DNA of 64,000 nucleotides from an uncultured Enterobacteriaceae bacterium. Its GTDB lineage: Bacteria; Pseudomonadota; Gammaproteobacteria; Enterobacterales; Enterobacteriaceae. The position numbers and the translations under genes were made by a program. Shown piece after piece: positions 1 to 8,944 of this stretch (position 1 is its first letter; each line of letters opens with the position of its first letter). The notes below the pieces were generated by a model. It ran no database searches. It was not told the origin of the DNA and saw only the letters and a list, made by a program, of their open reading frames with translations. The stretch spans positions 1 through 64,000 of the forward strand of contig CAKZHC010000049.1 of NCBI GenBank assembly GCA_936920625.1. Reading direction: 5' to 3'.

Positions 1-50
1 ACATCTAAATTACTTGCTTTGATATTTAATCCTTCTGCTGAAAAACTCAT
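1..50 (-). CDS. possible 5' end of an unidentified gene running off the left edge
   Basis: On the minus strand an ATG at 50 opens a frame that stays open to the window edge and would read MSFSAEGLNIKASNLDV. A GGAG Shine-Dalgarno match at 63-60 lies nine bases upstream of the ATG, which is why I list it. I do not recognise the protein, and sixteen codons are too few to exclude chance. It is not the start of Syd, the E. coli neighbour of queF. Confidence 0.3.
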   Translation of the reverse strand, partial: MSFSAEGLNIKASNLD

Positions 51-63
51 TATTGCTTTCTCC

Positions 64-912
64 ATTTTTGATGCTCCTGTGATAATCCATAAATGTTGCA
101 GGTGATTAATGCAATAATTAAATCATTACAGCACAGAGAATAATGTTGTTTTCCGTATCAGATCACACTTTGTTATTTTTGATATTAAGACGCCTGATTA
201 CTTTTTATGCGATAACGGGAAGGTCTTTTACTGCTGGCTGGCGGAACACATCACGAGCTTACACCGAGGGTATGAAATATTCCCTTCTGTTCACTGCTAA
301 TGCTCTTCCCCATTTAGCACAGAATGAGTATTGCAGCGTGTAATGCATAAACTGTGGTTGAAAGTATTAATCAGAATAAAAATAATATTTTACAGTATGT
401 TATAAAAAAATTGCGATATCGGCGGTCTAGAAGTCTACTGCCATCAGGCAGCAAAATCATTCTGTATTCCACGGAATTAAATTATGTGAAATACGAGATT
501 ATCAGACCCTGCCTGTGACAGTTAAAATTGATCATCCGGAAACCATTACAAACATTACTGAAAATAACACGAGAGGCTTTGATAACGTCTGTTCTGTTAT
601 CTTCATTTCATGACGCAGATACGAATCATATTTAGCAGTGATACACTCTTCACTGTGAGTGTTAGATATATCGAAAAGCGGGTTTTATATAACACAATGC
701 TATAAAAAGTATCTGCTGTACTGATCTCACCATAAACATGCCAGCCGCCATACATGCCTCCGTTATTAAATTGATTATTAATTATAACATATTAGTTTAT
801 CACTGACTGTTTATGTGATTTACTATACCAGACTCACGTTACTGCTCCATAAAATAGCTATGTGACTGCATCAGCAACCAATCATTCAGAATTAAAGTAA
901 AGAGAGGTAAGA
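64..912. other. gene-poor stretch upstream of queF
   Basis: About 850 bases without a convincing gene. A 66-codon open frame at 143-343 has no good ribosome binding site and no recognisable motif. In E. coli syd and the csrB sRNA lie near queF. Neither a Syd-like protein nor the repeated GGA loops of CsrB can be seen here. Confidence 0.6.
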
Positions 913-1749
913 ATGGAACAGGAAGAGTTACTCACACTGCTTGGGACTAAAACCCACTATGTGCAAACCTATTCACCAGATTTGCTTGAAAAATTTCCCC
1001 GCACTATTAAAAGAGAGGCAATTGGTATCCATCCCGGTTCGCTGCCGTTTCGGGGATATGATCTCTGGACTGCATGGGAAATATCATGGATTAACGGCAA
1101 AGGTAAACCTGTCGTGGCAATTGGCGAGTTTACCATTCCTGCAACCACTCCAGAACTCATTGAGTCTAAATCCTTTAAACTCTATCTTAACAGCTTTAAT
1201 CAGTCATCATTTCAAACCGTGGAAGAGGTTAGCCGCATTATGGAGAACGATCTTTCACAGGCAGCAGGGCAGCAGATAAAAGTTACGCTCTATCCGGGGC
1301 TTCAGGGATACGACCCAGAAATTGGTCAGCCCGATGGTATTTGTCTGGATGAGATGGATATTGCTATTGATCAGTATAATTTTGACAGCTCTTTGCTGGA
1401 AGCCGCTGTGACACAGGATCAGGAAAAAACCTGCGAGGCACTCTATTCTAACCTGCTAAAATCAAACTGCCCGGTTACCAACCAGCCCGATTGGGGTACT
1501 ATTTTTATTCGCTATCAGGGGTGCAAAATTGACCATGAAAAACTGTTGCGCTATCTCATCTCTTTCAGAACACGTAACGAATTTCATGAACAGTGTGTAG
1601 AGCGGGTGTACTGCAATATCATGCGTTACTGTCGGCCGGATAAACTGACGGTTTTTGCCCGCTATACACGACGTGGCGGGCTTGATATTAACCCCTTCAG
1701 AAGCAACTATGAAGATACTATTCCTTTGAAACGACTCATTCGGCAATAG
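913..1749 (+). CDS. queF: NADPH-dependent 7-cyano-7-deazaguanine reductase QueF
   Basis: QueF reduces preQ0 to preQ1 in queuosine tRNA modification, in the cytoplasm. The 278-residue protein is close to the 282 residues of the E. coli two-domain (YqcD-type) enzyme. The QueF motif ESKSFKLYLNSF is at residues 84-95. The catalytic cysteine is Cys186 in KSNCPVTNQPDW, with the partner acid Asp193, and the conserved FHEQCVER segment follows. The ATG is preceded by AGAGG with suitable spacing. The gene stands alone, followed by a hairpin and then crtZ on the same strand. All catalytic residues are present, so it looks functional. Confidence 0.97.
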   Translation: MEQEELLTLLGTKTHYVQTYSPDLLEKFPRTIKREAIGIHPGSLPFRGYDLWTAWEISWINGKGKPVVAIGEFTIPATTPELIESKSFKLYLNSFNQSSFQTVEEVSRIMENDLSQAAGQQIKVTLYPGLQGYDPEIGQPDGICLDEMDIAIDQYNFDSSLLEAAVTQDQEKTCEALYSNLLKSNCPVTNQPDWGTIFIRYQGCKIDHEKLLRYLISFRTRNEFHEQCVERVYCNIMRYCRPDKLTVFARYTRRGGLDINPFRSNYEDTIPLKRLIRQ

Positions 1750-1800
1750 CACAAACACTTAATTACACAGCCCTGCTATCAGGGTCGAAAAAGAAGACAT

Positions 1801-1830
1801 CACCAGCCTGCCGGGCTGGTGTATTATTAT
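1801..1830 (+). terminator. hairpin after queF
   Basis: An 8-bp stem, CACCAGCC (1801-1808) with GGCTGGTG (1814-1821) around a five-base loop, is followed by a T-rich but interrupted tract. It lies 51 bases after the queF stop and separates queF from crtZ. It is a plausible but weak factor-independent terminator. Confidence 0.55.
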
Positions 1831-1917
1831 TAGGGCGTTATTTTCTCTCAATTACTAAATCGGTGCAGACTGACTTTCATTACTCAGACAATCCTGCCCG
1901 GTTGACCTGGAGGCCTG

Positions 1918-2460
1918 ATGCTTATTAATGTCATCGTCGTGTTACTCACCGTCATTATTATGGAGATGGTGGCCACGTTATCACATAAATACATCATGCA
2001 TGGCTGGGGCTGGCACCGTTCACATCACTATCCGCACTCTGGCTGGTTTGAACAAAATGATCTCTACGCCGTCATGTTCGCTACCGTAGCAATTGCATTA
2101 ATCGCTGCCGGCCATTCAGGCATCTGGCCATTGCAGTGGCTGGGGGCAGGAATAACAGTATATGGCGGGCTATATTTTGTAGTGCATGACGGACTGGTCC
2201 ATCAGCGCTGGCCATTCAGTTATATTCCACGCAGAGGCTATCTGAAACGGCTTTACATGGCTCATCGACTACATCACGCAGTACGGAACAAAACGGGTTG
2301 TGTCTCTTTTGGCTTTCTTTACGCACAACCTCTGTCAGAATTGCAGACAGCTCTCAGTAAAAGTCATCGGCGTCATGTTGATGCGGACGCCGCCATAGAT
2401 CAGGAGGACGTGATTGCGCCCTCGTGTAACATGTGCTCAAGGCATAAAACGCGCCGCTAA
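1918..2460 (+). CDS. crtZ: beta-carotene 3-hydroxylase CrtZ
   Basis: CrtZ is a membrane-bound di-iron hydroxylase that converts beta-carotene to zeaxanthin via beta-cryptoxanthin. The 180-residue protein is slightly longer than the Pantoea enzyme (about 175). It has hydrophobic segments near residues 1-20 and 50-85 and the histidine clusters of the family: HKYIMH, HRSHHYPH, HDGLVH and HRLHH. GGAGG stands five bases before the ATG. It converges on crtB, and the two 3' ends overlap by 107 bp, as is usual for crtZ beside crtB in Pantoea clusters. The gene looks intact, but its substrate depends on CrtI and CrtY, which are broken here. Confidence 0.95.
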   Translation: MLINVIVVLLTVIIMEMVATLSHKYIMHGWGWHRSHHYPHSGWFEQNDLYAVMFATVAIALIAAGHSGIWPLQWLGAGITVYGGLYFVVHDGLVHQRWPFSYIPRRGYLKRLYMAHRLHHAVRNKTGCVSFGFLYAQPLSELQTALSKSHRRHVDADAAIDQEDVIAPSCNMCSRHKTRR

Positions 2461-3307
2461 GCACAAACCAGATTTTCTCTGCCCTGCTGGTCTGTTGCCG
2501 CGCTTGCCAGGCGCAAACTCCGGCATCGCGTACCTTTATCCCGATTTGGCGATAGACACCGTGGGCAGTAGCAACCGCCCACGCCGAACGCAAAGGCAAC
2601 ATTGCGATACCTGCACGCGCTGAAGCATAATAGAACTCTGCTGTATCGATTAATTGTGCGGCAAGACGAGCCAGCGCCGGACGGTGGATCGGTTTTGTCA
2701 GGCTATGCCGGTCCAGCCCCTCTTTTGCCAACCAGCTGGTAGGCATATAACAGCGTTTGTGGAAAGCATCTTCCAGCAGGTCGCGGGCAATATTAGTGAG
2801 CTGAAATGCCAGCCCAAGATCACAAGCCCTGTCCAGCACACCTGCTTCCTTCACGCCCATGATCTGTGCCATCATCAATCCCACTACCCCGGCAACATGG
2901 TAACAATAACGCAGCGTATCATCAAAAGTGGTATATTGCGTATCAGACACATCCATCTCAAACCCTTTCAGATGATCGAATGCTAACTGCGGCGGAATCT
3001 GATGCTGTAGTGCTACCCGCTGGAACGCGGCAAAGGCAGGGTGAGACATGGGTAGCCCGGCATAGGCCTGACGAGTCTGAGACAGCAGTCCTTTCAGCCG
3101 CTGTTTGGGATCTTCACTCCAGGATTGAGCCGATCTGAACCCTAGCGTCTGTCCATCAATAACATCATCACAGTGCCGGCACCAAGCGTAGAGCATCAGC
3201 ACACTACGACGGGTTGCCGGGTCAAAAAGTTTGGTCGCGTTATTGAAGCTTTTGGAACCACGGGCCATAATTTTAGTAATGTGGTCGAGCAGCATTAGAT
3301 CAGTCAC
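2354..3307 (-). CDS. crtB: phytoene synthase CrtB
   Basis: CrtB condenses two geranylgeranyl diphosphates to phytoene, the first committed step of carotenoid synthesis. The 317-residue protein (309 in P. ananatis) has the two aspartate-rich motifs of the trans-isoprenyl diphosphate synthase family: DDVID at about residues 47-51 and NIARDLLEDA near residue 173. The ATG overlaps the crtI stop by four bases, so the two are translationally coupled. It is last in the crtE-crtY-crtI-crtB operon. The C-terminal end is a little longer than in relatives and lies in the overlap with crtZ. It appears functional. Confidence 0.95.
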   Translation of the reverse strand: MTDLMLLDHITKIMARGSKSFNNATKLFDPATRRSVLMLYAWCRHCDDVIDGQTLGFRSAQSWSEDPKQRLKGLLSQTRQAYAGLPMSHPAFAAFQRVALQHQIPPQLAFDHLKGFEMDVSDTQYTTFDDTLRYCYHVAGVVGLMMAQIMGVKEAGVLDRACDLGLAFQLTNIARDLLEDAFHKRCYMPTSWLAKEGLDRHSLTKPIHRPALARLAAQLIDTAEFYYASARAGIAMLPLRSAWAVATAHGVYRQIGIKVRDAGVCAWQARQQTSRAEKIWFVLSGAFYALSTCYTRAQSRPPDLWRRPHQHDADDFY

Positions 3308-4783
3308 AACAGATCCCTTAGCATCAGCTGTGCGGTAGCCTGCGCTGAACCCAGAACGCCAGGCAAACCTGCTCCCGGATGGGTTCCGGCGCCAACCAGA
3401 TAAAGGTTAGCTATCTGTGGGTCACGATTGTGCGGGCGAAACCAGCCGCTTTGGCTCAGGATGGGTTCCAGCGAGAAAGCGGAACCATGCCAGGCATTCA
3501 GCTGATGGCGAAAATCATAAGGCGTAAAAATACGCTGGGTGACCAGCTGCTGGCGCAATCCTGGCATATAACGCTCTTCGAGATAAGAGAGTATACGCTG
3601 ACCCAGTTCGGGGCCAGCACGGTTCCAGTCCAATGGTGCAGTGCCCAGATGTGGTACCGGAGCCAGAACATAATAACTACCGCAACCTTCCGGAGCCAAT
3701 GTTAGATCAGTTACACACGGGGCGTGCAGGTAGAGAGAAAAATCGTCGGAAAGCGTATTCCGTTTGAAAATATCGTCAATCAGTTCCCGGTAACGTGGAC
3801 CGAAGCAGACCGTGTGATGCGCCAGCTGATGGTGCTGTTTGTTCAATCCAAAATAGACTATAAAAAGTGAGTTACTTATCTTTATTACGCTTAAGACGGC
3901 TGGCACGCGCGCGTCCTGTAGAGTGGTGGCCCAGCAGAGTATGGTAAGTGTGGATTACATCGGCGTTTGATGCCAGCGCCTGCACCGCTATCTGGCGCCC
4001 GTCAGATAACTGTACTGCATTAACAATGTCGTCATTCACCTCTATCCTGGTGACCCTGGTATTGAGCGCTATTTCTCCCCCCAGACTTCTAAAAAGATCA
4101 ACCAACCCCTGTACCAGCGCCCCCGTGCCGCCACGAGCAAACCAGACCCCCCACTGCCGCTCAAGTGCATGGATAAGGGTATAGATAGCGGAGGTGGTAA
4201 AAGGATTGCCCCCCACCAGCAGAGAGTGGAAGGAAAAAGCCTGGCGCAGATGCTCATCTCTGATGTAGTGGGAAACTTTATCATAGACGGAACGCCATGC
4301 CTGTAAGCGAATGAGTTGCGGGCCAGCACGCAGCATGTCACGAAAAGAAAGGAATGGCACCGTACCCAGCCTAAGGTAACCCTCGTGGAAAACAGCACGT
4401 GAATAGGCCAGAAATCGTCGATAACCTGCAACATCAGAGGGGTTAAATTGATGAATCTGTTTCTCTAGCTGCACTTCGTCGTTGTGATAATCAAACACCC
4501 TCCCCGACTCCCAGCAAAGTCGATAAAATGGAGTGACAGGCAGCAACTCAACGTAATCCGACAACACTTTGCCCGCCAACGTAAACAGCTGCTCAAAGGC
4601 ACCGGGATCCGTTATCACTGTTGGGCCGGCATCAAACGTAAAACCCTCTTGCTGCCAGACATAAGCGCATCCGCCTGGCTTATCGCGTTGTTCAACCAGC
4701 AGCGTCGATACACCGGCCGCCTGTAATCTTATGGCCAGTGCCAGACCACCAAAACCGGCCCCTATCACTATCGTTTTTTTCAT
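3304..4783 (-). pseudogene. crtI: phytoene desaturase CrtI, frameshifted
   Basis: CrtI is the FAD-dependent desaturase that turns phytoene into lycopene. Codons 1-303 read from 4783 to a stop at 3872, and the rest of the protein reads in a different frame from about 3890 to 3304. Joining the frames near 3880-3890 gives about 492 residues, the exact length of the Pantoea enzyme, so one single-base indel splits the gene. The FAD-binding GAGFGGL motif is at residues 8-14 and the C-terminal VGAGTHPGAGLPG motif is intact. In the normally conserved KPGGRA segment the arginine is cysteine (residue 39), a second possible lesion. The gene overlaps both crtY and crtB by four bases. A sequencing error cannot be ruled out, though the Cys39 change favours real decay. 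Confidence 0.9.
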
Positions 4784-5953
4784 AATCGGGGTATTCGCTT
4801 AACGAACTTGCGGGTAAATATGGCTTTTATTGCTTCTATTAGTGGCACCGGCGGATTTCCCATCAGTATGAGAACCTTATCTGATAGTCTGAGGTTACCG
4901 GCATAAAAGCGGGCAATTAATCCGTCATTTAGCTGGTAGAAACGCTGCATTATTCGCCAGCGCTGATTAGCTGGCCCTGCCTGGAATAGCAATCGGTTAA
5001 GCATCCGAAAAAAGCGCTGCCGCCGCCACTGCTGACAGGCATAATGATAAATTAATGAATAGAGATGGCTGGCATCCCAGTCTGAGCGGGCAGCGATAAG
5101 ATCAGCCAGCGTTACTGCCTGAGGCAGGGAGTAGCCAGTAGTAACGTGAAACAAATTAGCCCGTAACCCGCTACAGGGCTGACCCGCTTTTTGTTGCCAG
5201 AACTTGATGATGGCAGCCACCAAGAGTGATAGGCAGGCAGCCCTGTTCCTCACGCTCCATGGCCATAAGTTGCCACTGGTTCGCGGCAGCATAACAAGCG
5301 ATATTTTCCCGTGCCTGCCGGGAGTTGAACACAGTACCATTGATATAGTGAGTGTCTTCAATAAACAGCGTATGTTCCGACAACGGAAGCGTATAGACAA
5401 AATGATATCCGCCATGCTGTGTAACTGTTGCATCCATCAACACAGGCTGGCTCATGCCGTGGGGCTCGCGCAGTCGCCACGCCTGCCCCAGAAAAGCCTG
5501 GGATTCGGTGTGAAAAGGCGCGGCTGGCTGCCAGCCGCGCCCATCAATCACGACATCTGCCATGAGTCGCTGCCCATCTGCAAGCGTAACGCTTTGTGGA
5601 GTAAGGTGGCTGACAGCAGTCTGGGTCCAGAGCGCTTCTTTCAGAACCCCTCTCATTACCCGTGCAAGGCGTTCTGAGCTTATCATGTTGTAACCACCTG
5701 CCAGCGAACGTGTAAACGCGGGGAAGCGTACCTGGTAACCCTGCCAACAATGAGCCACCAGTGGCTTCAGCCAGTTATGCTGTGCTGGTGTTATATCGCT
5801 CTGGTGAAATGACCAGCAATGATTTCCTCCTGGTTGAGCTTCAGCTTCAAGCATCAGTATTCTCAGTCCAGGATGACACTGCTTCAGGCGCATGGCAATT
5901 AAGCTATTTGCTAACCCGGCACCCACCAATATGATCTGCCACCTGTGGTTCAT
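4780..5953 (-). pseudogene. crtY: lycopene beta-cyclase CrtY, frameshifted
   Basis: CrtY cyclises lycopene to beta-carotene. The N-terminal frame starts at ATG 5953 (AAGG just upstream) with the dinucleotide-binding motif LVGAGLANSL, passes the family motif IEDTHYI, and hits a stop at 5171. The C-terminal part continues in another frame from about 5210 with FWQQKAGQPCSGLRA and FFRMLNRLLFQAGPA to the stop at 4780. Joined near 5201-5215 the protein is about 390 residues, normal for the family (382-386). One single-base indel therefore interrupts it. The same reading frame opens further upstream at 6010, but the start at 5953 fits the family. It sits between crtE and crtI. Confidence 0.9.
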
Positions 5954-6075
5954 ATTACCTTTTTCGCTGGCACACCATCCGCCTCTCGCACCACAGCTGT
6001 TCGTGGACAAGCGGAGGCTGTGCTGTAGTTAGCCTGTTTTATCAACATAGGGGCAGGATTCTCTCTGTTGTGAAT

Positions 6076-7047
6076 TCAACTGCAAGTATTCCATTGCTCC
6101 TCCGGGGGGAATGGTATCTGACTGGATAATCTCTGCCAGCCGAATATCTTTAGTTGTTGATTAAACCAGCTATGCATGAAACGCCGGGTGGTGGACCCGG
6201 GATGACTGGCAAAACATAAATACTCATCGGCGCAACACAGGTGGCGGCAAAAACGTTCCCGGACGACAGCGCTACCGAGTACCGCTACCAGCGTCACTTT
6301 ATTGGCATCCTGATTCTGGTCTTTGCCGGTATTGTTCTGACTGTCACAGAGATCATCCAGTAACTGAAACGCCTGGCCTAATTCACGGGCGAAACAGTGG
6401 AGAGTTTCTCGTACTGCCGGTGCCGCCTCGCTGGCAACCGCTGCCATTTGTAGTGATGCATCAAATAATGTACTGGTTTTGAGTACGTTGGTCTCGAGAA
6501 TAGAGGCGGGGGTACGCTCACGATTATTTCCTTCTGTAAGGTCACGGAACTGGCCCTGGACCAGCCCTTCGGCCCCAATCGCAGCAGAGAGTTCTGCCGC
6601 CGCCAGATTTTTGCAGTGCGCGGTCAGCGATTTCGCCTGCGCAATGACGCCAAAGGCCCGGCTCAACAGCGCTACTGCCGTTAAAATCGCAGTGCTTTCA
6701 CCATACTGATGGTGGATAGTCGGCTGGCCCCTGCGCATCAGAGCATTATCCATGCTGGGAATGTCATCAAGAATAAGAGACGCTGCATGTACCATTTCTA
6801 CGGAACAGGCCAGGTCCATTATTCCCGACTGACTGACATCGCAGCCAAAATCACGCGCCATGAGTAACAGCAGAAGCGGGCGAATACGTTTTCCTGATCT
6901 CAAGGTACCATCACGCATGGCATAGCAGATGCGGTCTGACACATGGCCAGAAGGAAGCAATATATCAAGCCGCTGATCCAAAGACTTCCGCAAAATATGC
7001 CACTCATTTTCATAGCTATCAGGGCTATCAACATCGGCTTTCATCAT
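6076..7047 (-). CDS. crtE: geranylgeranyl diphosphate synthase CrtE
   Basis: CrtE makes the C20 precursor geranylgeranyl diphosphate from isopentenyl and farnesyl diphosphate. The first aspartate-rich motif is DDIPSMD (DDxxxxD type) followed by MRRGQPTIHHQYGE; the second is DDLCD in QAFQLLDDLCD. I chose the ATG at 7047 because AGGA lies six bases upstream, giving 323 residues. An ATG at 7074 with a tighter AGGA is also possible (332 residues). Relatives have 302-307. It is first in the operon, 122 bases before crtY, with no crtX or idi in between. Possible sigma-70 elements upstream (TGGACA at 7124-7119, TATCAT at 7103-7098) have only a 15-base spacer and are weak. Confidence 0.93.
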   Translation of the reverse strand: MMKADVDSPDSYENEWHILRKSLDQRLDILLPSGHVSDRICYAMRDGTLRSGKRIRPLLLLLMARDFGCDVSQSGIMDLACSVEMVHAASLILDDIPSMDNALMRRGQPTIHHQYGESTAILTAVALLSRAFGVIAQAKSLTAHCKNLAAAELSAAIGAEGLVQGQFRDLTEGNNRERTPASILETNVLKTSTLFDASLQMAAVASEAAPAVRETLHCFARELGQAFQLLDDLCDSQNNTGKDQNQDANKVTLVAVLGSAVVRERFCRHLCCADEYLCFASHPGSTTRRFMHSWFNQQLKIFGWQRLSSQIPFPPEEQWNTCS

Positions 7048-7082
7048 TGCTGTTCCTGATCTTTTGAGTAACATCGTGTCCT

Positions 7083-7566
7083 AAATCTATTGCGAGCATG
7101 ATACTGGCAGAATGCATTTGTCCATGTGCAGTGCCTGTCTATAACGGGGAATAGCAGTTCCGTGCGAACATATTACAGATGGTAGCCTAAATATTGTGTC
7201 CTTCCCTTATAGTTGCCGGGCACATCGGAATAAAATTACCCTTCGTTCAACCTTTTACCACTCTTTTTTATTGTTAAAAGAGGGCATTAACAGAAAATCA
7301 GATTAATCTGCAAGCCCCCTCTGCCTGTTTATTCGGCACACCACACCTCGCGTGTCTTACAGCACATTGAATCACCACTGATACTGCCAGCCCCCTGGTG
7401 CCGCATCTGCACCGTTATGTATGGCCTGAGTGGCCATTGAGAGCTCCGGTACAATATATATTTGACTGATCCTTTATGAGGGTAGCCTAAAAACGAGGGC
7501 CTGACAGACAGGAGTGAAGTGCTACGGCAACCGGCTCTCGTTCACTGGCATGATTTCTGCGATGAA
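7083..7566. other. intergenic stretch between crtE and the corB fragment
   Basis: No established gene. A 21-codon frame on the minus strand (7437 to 7372) has a good GGAG six bases before its ATG and is discussed as a finding. The rest shows no recognisable protein or RNA. Confidence 0.5.
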
Positions 7567-7908
7567 TCAACAGGCTATATTTGTGGTTGTGGTGGCGTAA
7601 CGCGGACCTGCTTTCTGTTTATTACGCTGAAACTTAACTAGCTGGGCATTTAACGCTGTTCCCTGCGGGATAAAATAAATTTCATCCGCAGCACGTAACA
7701 TCGACGCTTTGGTAAATCCCCGCTTCTCAGCCATTATGCGCCGGGCTTCACGTACGCGTAACATACTAATGGCGTCATCTAAACTGTCACGGTAGAGCAG
7801 AATACGTCTGTGAGGAGAGTGAATGAGCTGACGCCAGATTAACTTCACGTCGTCATTGATATTAATGCCAATAATTCCACTACGCGGTACCATAACATCA
7901 TCTGCCAT
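7567..7908 (-). pseudogene. corB: fragment of CorB/YfjD (CBS-domain membrane protein)
   Basis: This 113-codon frame matches only the middle of CorB (YfjD), a CNNM-type membrane protein with CBS domains linked to magnesium and cobalt resistance. The segment from VMVPRSGIIGI through HSPHRRILLYRDSLDDAISM and RAADEIYFIPQGT to QLVKFQRNKQKAG follows the family closely. The expected continuation after KKVG is replaced by unrelated sequence, and the N-terminal membrane domain is missing. Intact CorB has about 430 residues. In E. coli corB is next to ypjD, as here, so this is a remnant in its original place. Confidence 0.85.
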
Positions 7909-7987
7909 GAGACGATCGAGCTTGATTACTAATAACAGCGTGTCCGGGTTACGTTATGACAACAGTAAACACGACTCATTTAGTCAG

Positions 7988-8779
7988 TTAGCTGGAAGTC
8001 AGAAAGTGTTGTAATACGCGACTGCCAAAATAAGCTACAGTCAATAGTAACGCCCCGCAGCAGTTAAACCATACCACCCGCAGGCCGCGCCAGCTACGAT
8101 AGCGATGCCCCCAGAGCAGAATGCTATAAACCAGCCATGCGGAAAGGGTAAGTACGACTTTATTGATGTTTTCACGATTGAATAAATCGCCAGGATAAAA
8201 CCATCCACTAAACAGCACCATTGTAAACAGCAGCATACCAATCTGAGTGATATGAAACATTTTGCGCTCAATACTCATCAGGGGTGGTATATCGTTGTTA
8301 AATGCAAGTTTTCTGCTTTTTAACCGATGATCAATCCATGCCAGTTGCAATGCATAAAGTGCGGCGATTATCAGGACAGAATAGGCGAATAGTGCCAGTC
8401 CAATGTGCACCATCATTGCCGGAGTGGTCCGCGGATGCGTAATAAAAACATCCGGTACAAAAGTTCCAAATATCAGATTGACGAGTGCAAAACCGTAAAC
8501 AAACGGCAGCAATAACCAGCCGTGATTGCGCGAAGCAACAATAGTCATAATGGCACAAATAAGCAGGCTCACTAACGAGATGATGTTAAGTAAGCTCAGA
8601 TTTTGCATCCCTCCCTGCGCCTGAAAACGTTGTTGCAACGTCATAATGTGAAAAATGAGCGCAATGACAGCAAAGAGTATAGCGAATCGTCGCCAGGCTC
8701 GCTCTTTGCGTAGCAGTAAAGTGGGAATAATAAGCGCAAGACTAATTGAGTAAGCAAATAAGGCTGCAATTGCAAACAT
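7988..8779 (-). CDS. ypjD: inner-membrane protein YpjD (cytochrome c assembly-like)
   Basis: At 263 residues this is the same length as E. coli YpjD (also called CorE), an integral membrane protein of the CcmC/CcsA-like cytochrome c assembly family whose biochemical role is uncertain. About eight hydrophobic segments are spread over the whole length, starting with MFAIAALFAYSISLALIIP. Tryptophan-rich elements such as GWLLLPFVYG and WAxR-like loops are conserved in type. It is divergent from ffh, as in E. coli, and was probably cotranscribed with the now broken corB downstream. Confidence 0.9.
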   Translation of the reverse strand: MFAIAALFAYSISLALIIPTLLLRKERAWRRFAILFAVIALIFHIMTLQQRFQAQGGMQNLSLLNIISLVSLLICAIMTIVASRNHGWLLLPFVYGFALVNLIFGTFVPDVFITHPRTTPAMMVHIGLALFAYSVLIIAALYALQLAWIDHRLKSRKLAFNNDIPPLMSIERKMFHITQIGMLLFTMVLFSGWFYPGDLFNRENINKVVLTLSAWLVYSILLWGHRYRSWRGLRVVWFNCCGALLLTVAYFGSRVLQHFLTSS

Positions 8780-8863
8780 AACCGATTGTCAGGTGTCCAC
8801 AAGATGAGAAAGGTCAGTATACCCCCAGCACTGACTGGCTCCAAACGAATCTCTGTGCGATGG

Positions 8864-8892
8864 CTGAGAAGTATGCTTTAACATGCTACAAT
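8864..8892 (+). promoter_or_regulatory. candidate extended -10 promoter for ffh
   Basis: TGCTACAAT at 8884-8892 is an extended -10 element (TGn before TACAAT). The best -35 candidate, CTGAGA at 8864-8869, gives a 17-base spacer. It lies about 50 bases upstream of the ffh ATG in the ypjD-ffh divergent region. Confidence 0.45.
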
Positions 8893-8944
8893 AGCCACCC
8901 CGAATCGCTATAGCGTCTGTTCTGAATAGCCTGAGCAAGAGACA

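Noticed and set aside
64..912. CsrB sRNA or syd upstream of queF, as in E. coli.
   Set aside because: No series of GGA-containing hairpins and no Syd-like protein could be seen on either strand.
941..1279. Other long frames overlapping queF, crtB, recA, mukB, rpsA and similar genes.
   Set aside because: They lie on the wrong strand or frame of well-supported conserved genes and lack ribosome binding sites or family similarity.
3872..3906. Programmed ribosomal frameshifting in crtI.
   Set aside because: The junction (AATAAAGATAAGTAA) has no slippery heptamer or clear downstream structure, and crtY and cmoM are broken similarly without such signals.
7069..7082. TAACATCGTGTCCT occurs upstream of crtE and again at 19057-19070 upstream of alaS, in the same orientation.
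   Set aside because: A shared 14-mer is expected several times by chance in 64 kb, and no function or spacing links the two genes.
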